Positions 26,854 through 33,260 of a stretch of DNA of 33,260 nucleotides are shown here, piece by piece. The position numbers and the translations under genes were made by a program. The stretch is taken from positions 1 through 33,260 of the forward strand of contig JANYBC010000056.1 in NCBI GenBank assembly GCA_025360965.1, given 5' to 3'. The stretch comes from Anaeromyxobacter sp. GTDB lineage: Bacteria > Myxococcota > Myxococcia > Myxococcales > Anaeromyxobacteraceae. The number at the start of each line of letters is the position of its first letter. The stretch's first letter is position 1. The notes under the pieces are model-generated. The model did no database searches. It was not told the origin of the DNA and saw only the letters and a list, made by a program, of their open reading frames with translations.

Positions 26854-28461
26854 TCACGCGTCGAGCCTGAAGCCGCCCACCAGCTGCGAGATCCGCGCCG
26901 CCGTGCCCTGCAGGTGGAGGGCGGCCCGCTCCAGCCCCTGGATCCGCGCCAGGGTCTCGTCCATCCCCACGTCGAGCTCGCGCATGGCGCCGGCGATCTG
27001 CCCGACGCCGAGCGACTGCTGCTGCACCACCGTGGCGATCTGCTGGGCGGCGTCGCCGGTCTCCTTGACGATGGCCCCGATCTCGCCGAGCCGCAGCCCC
27101 GAGGCGCGCACCTCCTCGAGGCTCCCCTCCATGCCCCGGCGCGATTCCTCGGTGAGCGCCAGCGTCGACTGGATGGCCTCCAGGCTGGCCTCGACCAGCT
27201 TGCCGATGCGCGCCGCCGCCGCGCCCGACTGCTCGGAGAGGGCCCGGACCTCGGCCGCCACCACCGCGAAGCCGCGCCCCGCCTCCCCGGCCCGGACCGC
27301 CTCGATCGAGGCGTTGAGCGAGAGCACGTGAGAGCGGGTGGCCAGGTCCTTCACGGTCTCCACCACCTCGGTGACGGCGCGGGCCTGGTCGAGGGCCAGC
27401 GTGCTCTGCGAGACGATGAGCGAGACCGCCGCCTGGATCTGCTCGATCCCGGCGATGGAGCGCTGCGCCGAGTCCTGCCCGGCGGCGCTGGCGGCGGCGG
27501 CGCGGCGGGCCACCTGAAGCACCTCGCTGGCCCGGATGGCGGCCACCGCCGAGGCCTGGTCGAGCTCGCGGGTGGTGGTGGTGGTCTGCGAGACCCCGGC
27601 GGCCTGCCGCTCCAGCAGGCGGGTCTGGGCCGCGGTGGCCTGCTCCAGCTCAGCGGCCGAGCGGGTCAGGTCGGTGGCCGAGTCGCGCAGCGTGGTCAGG
27701 ATCTCGCGCAGCCGGCGGGTCATGGTGTCGAAGCTGGCCGCCAGGGCACCGACCTCGTCGGTGCGGCCCAGCGCCACCGGCACCGTCAGGTCGCCGTCCG
27801 AGATGCGACGGGCGGCCCGCTCGAGCGCCTCCAGCGGTCTGGAGAGGTCGGCCGCCAGCCACCAGGAGAGCGCGGCGGCGAAGAGCGCGGCGGCCAGCAG
27901 GATGCCGGCGCCGAGCACGGTGGCGCGGGCCTGGAGCTTGCGCGCCTCCTCGAAGCCGGTGGCCATGCCCTGGCGGGAGCGGGCGGTCTGGCCCGCGAGT
28001 GCGTCGCGGAGCCGCTCGTGGTGGGCGGTCATGCTGGCCAGCAGGGGCGTGATCCCCTCGCGCCCCTCGCGCCGGATGAGCCGGCCGGTCGCCTCTCGCG
28101 CCACCCGGTGGTAGTCCTCGATCTCGCGGTGCAGCACCGCCAGGGGCCGGACCGCCTCGCCGACCTCGCGGCCCAGGGTCAGCCGCTGCACCATCTGGTC
28201 GCGGAGCCGGTCGGTCTCCATCAGGCCGTTGGGATCCTCCGTGGCGGCGCACTCGGCGAAGACCTGCTGCATCCGGACCAGCAGGGCCTCCAGATCGCGG
28301 GAGGCCTCCAGGGTCGGGGCGTGGACCTGCTCGATCCGCGTCAGCTCCAGCGAGGCCTGGCGGGAGAGCAGCGCCGTCACCAGGCTGGCCACCGCTGCGG
28401 CCACCAGCACCACCAGCGTCGGCAGCACCAGGCGGTGCCGGAACTTGAGGCCGGGCTGCAT
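26854..28461 (-). CDS. Methyl-accepting chemotaxis receptor
   Basis: 535 residues: membrane segment 1 (~11-33), a ~145-residue helical periplasmic domain (~34-180, probably a four-helix bundle), membrane segment 2 (~181-204), a HAMP domain (~205-258, LSRPLEALERAARRISDGDL), and a long coiled-coil signalling domain. The hairpin tip is intact: HVLSLNASIEAVRAGEAGRG then FAVVAAEVRALSEQS (~379-412), so it should bind CheA/CheW. The ATG overlaps the stop of the PstS-like gene by one base (TGATG). The context suggests it senses the occupancy of that periplasmic protein, or whatever the barrel protein admits. Confidence 0.93.
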   Translation of the reverse strand: MQPGLKFRHRLVLPTLVVLVAAAVASLVTALLSRQASLELTRIEQVHAPTLEASRDLEALLVRMQQVFAECAATEDPNGLMETDRLRDQMVQRLTLGREVGEAVRPLAVLHREIEDYHRVAREATGRLIRREGREGITPLLASMTAHHERLRDALAGQTARSRQGMATGFEEARKLQARATVLGAGILLAAALFAAALSWWLAADLSRPLEALERAARRISDGDLTVPVALGRTDEVGALAASFDTMTRRLREILTTLRDSATDLTRSAAELEQATAAQTRLLERQAAGVSQTTTTTRELDQASAVAAIRASEVLQVARRAAAASAAGQDSAQRSIAGIEQIQAAVSLIVSQSTLALDQARAVTEVVETVKDLATRSHVLSLNASIEAVRAGEAGRGFAVVAAEVRALSEQSGAAAARIGKLVEASLEAIQSTLALTEESRRGMEGSLEEVRASGLRLGEIGAIVKETGDAAQQIATVVQQQSLGVGQIAGAMRELDVGMDETLARIQGLERAALHLQGTAARISQLVGGFRLDA

Positions 28462-28895
28462 CACGGCTCCCGCCCCATCGCCACCAGCGTGACCCCGGTG
28501 GTGTCGGCGCCGGCCGCGACGTAGCCGATGGCGCCGGGGGTGGCCCGGACGTAGGCGACCACGTCGGCGTCGGCCGCCTTCTCCAGCGGCGGCATCTCCC
28601 GCCCCGAGAAGATGAGGGCGTTCCAGTAGGCGGCCACGTCGGCGGAGCTCCGTTGGTGCACCCGCCGGGCGAAGCTCTCGCGCAGCCTCGGGTCGAGCGG
28701 CTCGACCGGGCGCACCGGCGAGCCGTCGGGCCACTGGGTGCTCTTCTTGAGGAAGAGGCGGGAGAGCTGGAGCCGCGGAAGCTCGGAGACGGTCACGGCG
28801 GGGTGGGTCACCACCACGAAGGCCGTCTCGCCGGCCGAGGACGGCCCCGCGGCGAGGACGCCGAGCGCAGCGAGGATGGTGAGCAGCCTGGGCAT
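28461..28895 (-). CDS. Small periplasmic PstS-like substrate-binding protein
   Basis: 144 residues with a Sec signal peptide (MPRLLTILAALGVLAAGPSSAG, cut after about residue 21). The mature part has the features of the short phosphate-binding-like family: LSRLFLKKSTQWPDGSPVRP, then SFARRVHQRSSADVAAYWNA and a closing AYVRATPGAIGYV. In the full PstS family the last motif contacts the ligand. It is about half the normal length, so it may be a single-lobe sensor rather than a transport component. No permease or ATPase is nearby. It sits between the barrel gene (5-base gap) and the receptor (1-base overlap), suggesting it feeds the receptor. Confidence 0.8.
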   Translation of the reverse strand: MPRLLTILAALGVLAAGPSSAGETAFVVVTHPAVTVSELPRLQLSRLFLKKSTQWPDGSPVRPVEPLDPRLRESFARRVHQRSSADVAAYWNALIFSGREMPPLEKAADADVVAYVRATPGAIGYVAAGADTTGVTLVAMGREP

Positions 28896-28900
28896 CGGGG

Positions 28901-30016
28901 CTAGAAGGCGAACTGGACGCCGGCCAGGAACATGCTGGTCCGCTCGGCCGGAGGGGTGGTGACCAGATCCTGGTAGGTGGCGCCGTCGGGGTAGACGAAG
29001 CGGTTGCCGACGATCCGGTGGGCCGAGGCCTTCACGACCAGGGTCGGGGTGAACCAGTAGTCGAGGGCCAGCGCCGCCTCGCGGTGGTCGAGCAGCGGCG
29101 ACGTGACGGAGATGGTGTGGACCTTCGACCGGTAGCCCTCCAGCCGGACCGCGACCTGCCAGTGGTCGTCGAAGAACCAGGAGGCCTCCAGCGCGGTACC
29201 CACGGCGTGCTCGATGCCGACCTCGACGGTGTAGAAGAGCTCCGCTCCGAGCTTGAGGCGGCTCACCTGGTACTCCGCCGAGAGGCCGGTGACCAGGAAG
29301 GTGACGTTCTCGAACTCGTCCTTGTGCATCTTCCCGCCGTAGCCGGAGAGCCGCAGCTTCAGGTCGAACGGGGAGGTGACCGAGAGGCGCCCGCCGATGA
29401 TCTGGCGCACCTGCTGGCGGTCCACCCTGATCGGCTGGTCGGAGGTTGGATCGGCCGGCACCTCGAGCGCCCGGTAGGTCTCCAGCTCGACGAGCTTGAG
29501 AGCGCCGGCGTAGAGGTCGTAGTCGAGCGTCCAGTTCGAGTCGGAGGTGAAGGCCCCGGTGGCCCCGGCGCCCAGGTAGGCGGTGGCGGCGATGTTGGCG
29601 GGGCCGTAGAGGCTGGTGGCGAGGTCGTAGAACGGGCGGGTGGTGCCGGCGTAGACCAGCTCGCCGGAGTTCCCGATGGGCTGCTTGACCCGTCCGGCCC
29701 GGAGCCGAAGCCGGTCGCTGATCCGCCACTCCACGAACATCCACTCGACGCCGGTGTGGTCGGGGTCGAACTCGAGGTAGACGTTGAAGGTGACGGCAGG
29801 TGTCGGCCTCACCGCCAGCAGCAGGTTGAAGGAGGCGGTGTTGTAGTTCCCTGCCGGCGTGGCGTCCTGGTAGCCGTTCTTGCCGGTGGTCCTCTGGTAG
29901 GACCAGGCACCGTCGCCGTGGATGGCCAGTTGGCCGTCGTTGACGTTGACGTCGACGGCGGCGGCGGCCGGGGCGAGGAGGATCGAGGCGGCGGCCAGCA
30001 GGGCGAGGCTGCGCAT
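28901..30016 (-). CDS. Outer-membrane beta-barrel protein (porin-like)
   Basis: 371 residues with a signal peptide (MRSLALLAAASILLAPAAAA), then alternating amphipathic strands (FNVYLEFDPDHTGVEWMFVEW, minus its last two residues, and ISDRLRLRAGRVKQPIGN). The C-terminal strand ends VQFAF, with the terminal Phe needed for BAM-dependent insertion. RLRAGRVKQPIG resembles the phosphate-selective porin O/P and related families. It is first in the three-gene operon. ATG 30016 is set by the signal peptide. An in-frame ATG at 30118 would add 34 residues that spoil it, but it shares the leader repeat discussed at 30116-30201. Confidence 0.82.
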   Translation of the reverse strand: MRSLALLAAASILLAPAAAAVDVNVNDGQLAIHGDGAWSYQRTTGKNGYQDATPAGNYNTASFNLLLAVRPTPAVTFNVYLEFDPDHTGVEWMFVEWRISDRLRLRAGRVKQPIGNSGELVYAGTTRPFYDLATSLYGPANIAATAYLGAGATGAFTSDSNWTLDYDLYAGALKLVELETYRALEVPADPTSDQPIRVDRQQVRQIIGGRLSVTSPFDLKLRLSGYGGKMHKDEFENVTFLVTGLSAEYQVSRLKLGAELFYTVEVGIEHAVGTALEASWFFDDHWQVAVRLEGYRSKVHTISVTSPLLDHREAALALDYWFTPTLVVKASAHRIVGNRFVYPDGATYQDLVTTPPAERTSMFLAGVQFAF

Positions 30017-30115
30017 GCGTGCTTTCAGGTGCTCCAGGTTGGAGGGCGCGGCCCCTCCGGTGTAGCAGAAAGCCGGCCGGTCGGCCTGCGCCGCGATTCC
30101 GCGGCGGGGAGGCTC

Positions 30116-30201
30116 CATTGGGGTGGCGGGGGGCGGCGTCCTGCGTCACAATCCGGCTCCCGATCCCCCGGGACCGTCGCAGGAGCCAAGCCACCCCAAT
30201 G
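30116..30201. promoter_or_regulatory. Divergent regulatory region with a 12-base perfect inverted repeat
   Basis: CATTGGGGTGGC (30116-30127) is the exact reverse complement of GCCACCCCAATG (30190-30201). The second arm includes the ATG of the receptor gene, and AGGAG (30181-30185) lies in the intervening region. A transcript starting upstream of 30116 could fold and hide the start codon. As DNA, it could be a pair of half-sites for one regulator controlling both directions. Confidence 0.55.
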
Positions 30202-31263
30202 AACGCGCGCAAGTACTCCCTCTATGGCGTGATCCTCGGCGTCTTCCTCCCCATCGTCGGGGTCATCGTCGAGTCTGGCACCAGCCCGGCAGGGCTCACC
30301 GCCGACGGGATCCTGCTGGCGCTGCAGAAGCCGCTGGTCCTGATCGTGGTCACCGCTCCCCTCTTCCTCGGCGCATTCGCCTACATGGCCGGACACGCCC
30401 AGGACGAGGCGGTCCGGTCGGAGGCCGGCAAGCGCGACGGCTTCACCCAGGCGGCCAAGACCCTGGTGGCCATGGCCCAGTCGCTCCTCTCCAACGTCAG
30501 CGCCTTCTCCAGCATGACCGCCGAGACCGCGGCCAGCGTGCGCGAGACCACCGCCACCATGGGGCAGCTGGCCCAGACCGCCACCAAGGCGGCGCTCACC
30601 GCCGAGACCGTGATCGGGCTGGCGCAGGCCGGCGCCCGGGTCTCCACCGAGGGGCTCAAGGCGGTCGACACCAGCCAGGCCGAGATGGCCAAGCTGGCCG
30701 ACGAGGTCCGGCAGCTCTCGCAGCGCATCGAGGCCCTCAACGCCCGGATGCGGGACATCTTCGAGATCGCCTCGGTCGTCAACTACATCGCCGACCGCTC
30801 CCAGCGCCTCTCGGACCGGGCCGCCCAGGAGGCGTCGGCGGCGGGCGCCGCCGGGGGCGGGTTCGCCGACGTGGTCGGAGAGATGCGCCACCACGCCGAG
30901 GACGCCAAGCGGGCTGCGGCCCAGGTCAAGGGGATCCTCTCCGAGGTCCACAAGGCGATGCTGGCGGCCATGACGGCGGCCGAGGTCGGCATCCGCCGGG
31001 CCGAGCAGGGTGCCATGGTGGCCTCCGGCACCGGCGACACCATCCGCCGGCTGGCCACCGCGCTGCGCGACTCGTCCGAGGCGGCCCGCGAGATCGCGAC
31101 CGTGGCCCAGCAGCAGGATCACGGCATCGACCAGGTGCTCAAGGCCATGAACGAGATCTACCTGGCCACCCAGGAGACCATGTCCAACATCCAGTCGGTG
31201 GCCTCCGAGGCGCGCGCCCTCAACGACATCGCCACCGGGCTGAAGCGGGCGGTCTCGGACTAG
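30199..31263 (+). CDS. Atypical chemoreceptor-like protein without sensory or HAMP domain
   Basis: 354 residues. Two membrane segments (~8-25 and ~44-63) are joined by only about 18 residues, leaving no periplasmic domain, and no HAMP follows. Residues 65-354 are a long coiled coil with receptor-like heptads (TAASVRETTATMGQLAQTA, REIATVAQQQDHGIDQVLKA). The tip that normally binds CheA/CheW is degenerate: the usual NxxxEAARAGE...GFAVVA is replaced by DRAAQEASAAG and GGGFADVVGEMRHHAED (~206-235), keeping the GGGF turn but losing key Glu and Arg residues. It may sense membrane state or act as a partner of the full receptor encoded divergently. The ribosome binding site AGGAG is 13 bases away, which is far. 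Confidence 0.8.
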   Translation: MNARKYSLYGVILGVFLPIVGVIVESGTSPAGLTADGILLALQKPLVLIVVTAPLFLGAFAYMAGHAQDEAVRSEAGKRDGFTQAAKTLVAMAQSLLSNVSAFSSMTAETAASVRETTATMGQLAQTATKAALTAETVIGLAQAGARVSTEGLKAVDTSQAEMAKLADEVRQLSQRIEALNARMRDIFEIASVVNYIADRSQRLSDRAAQEASAAGAAGGGFADVVGEMRHHAEDAKRAAAQVKGILSEVHKAMLAAMTAAEVGIRRAEQGAMVASGTGDTIRRLATALRDSSEAAREIATVAQQQDHGIDQVLKAMNEIYLATQETMSNIQSVASEARALNDIATGLKRAVSD

Positions 31264-31270
31264 TGCCGCG

Positions 31271-31301
31271 ACCCAGGCTGGGCCGGCCGGCCGAGCTGGG
31301 T
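31271..31301. terminator. Imperfect hairpin between convergent genes
   Basis: ACCCAG (31271-31276) pairs with CTGGGT (31296-31301) around a GGCC-rich centre, in the 78-base space between the receptor stop and the gdhA stop. There is no T-run, so it may be a weak or factor-assisted terminator used from both sides. Confidence 0.35.
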
Positions 31302-31341
31302 GACGAACAGGTTCGGCGCCCCGGCTGCTCCCGCAGCGCGC

Positions 31342-33260
<1,919 letters not shown>

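Noticed and set aside
26671-28524. A 617-codon open frame on + opposite the chemoreceptor
   Set aside because: The receptor frame on - has the conserved signalling tip and HAMP. The + frame is a composition artefact.
28901-30118. Longer start (ATG 30118) for the barrel protein
   Set aside because: It would place 34 charged and proline-rich residues before a clean signal peptide that begins at ATG 30016.

Overview
This is a chromosomal window from a very GC-rich Gram-negative bacterium, most likely a myxobacterium (Myxococcota, Anaeromyxobacter-like). Nearly every third codon position is G or C. Other signs are an ECF-type sigma factor overlapping a transmembrane Ser/Thr kinase, a Cys-rich-repeat lipoprotein, an outer-membrane barrel protein, methyl-accepting chemotaxis receptors, a tyrosine-degradation operon, and frequent GTG starts joined by 4-base overlaps. 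The genus is inference. No tRNA, rRNA, CRISPR array or intact insertion sequence was seen.

Layout. 1-250: tail of an unidentified gene and a spacer. 250-4124: three genes on +, an ECF-like sigma factor, a membrane Ser/Thr kinase and a lipoprotein with five Cys-rich repeats. The kinase ectodomain and the lipoprotein C-terminal half are clearly homologous (CTW start, SDWN, WH.LRIEG, LLDG, PSC end), so the locus looks like one signalling unit. 4125-4900: a small accessory island with a truncated nucleotidyltransferase-type gene and a 63-residue partner, bounded by two copies of a ~40-base hairpin element, a 24-base perfect palindrome and a 3 x 17-base tandem repeat. 4951-5520: a membrane protein. 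5484-7974 (-): an M13 metallopeptidase lipoprotein and a small upstream gene. 8065-9156: ilvE.

9169-14223 (-): purQ, a 1000-residue purL with PurS-like repeats at its N-terminus, and alr. 14286-14816: a conserved hypothetical gene. 14813-18809 (-): a tyrosine/homogentisate operon transcribed in the order FAA hydrolase, maiA, hpd, hmgA, which converts 4-hydroxyphenylpyruvate to fumarate and acetoacetate. 18947-23725 (+): an acyltransferase-like gene, then a MacA-like adaptor, FtsX-type permease and ATPase, with a GGQ-domain release-factor-like gene joined to the end by an ATGA overlap.

23755-26744 (-): a small hypothetical gene and a Ski2-like helicase. 26854-30016 (-): a barrel protein, a small PstS-like periplasmic protein and a full chemoreceptor in one tight operon. 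Divergent to it, 30199-31263 (+) encodes an unusual receptor with no periplasmic domain, no HAMP and a degenerate signalling tip. Between them a 12-base perfect inverted repeat covers that receptor's start codon. 31342-32691 (-): gdhA. 32865-33260: start of a secreted protein that runs off the window.

The strongest candidates for something undescribed are the sigma/kinase/lipoprotein unit with its shared ectodomain, the barrel/PstS-like/receptor module beside the degenerate receptor, and the repeat-bounded cassette at 4137-4895.
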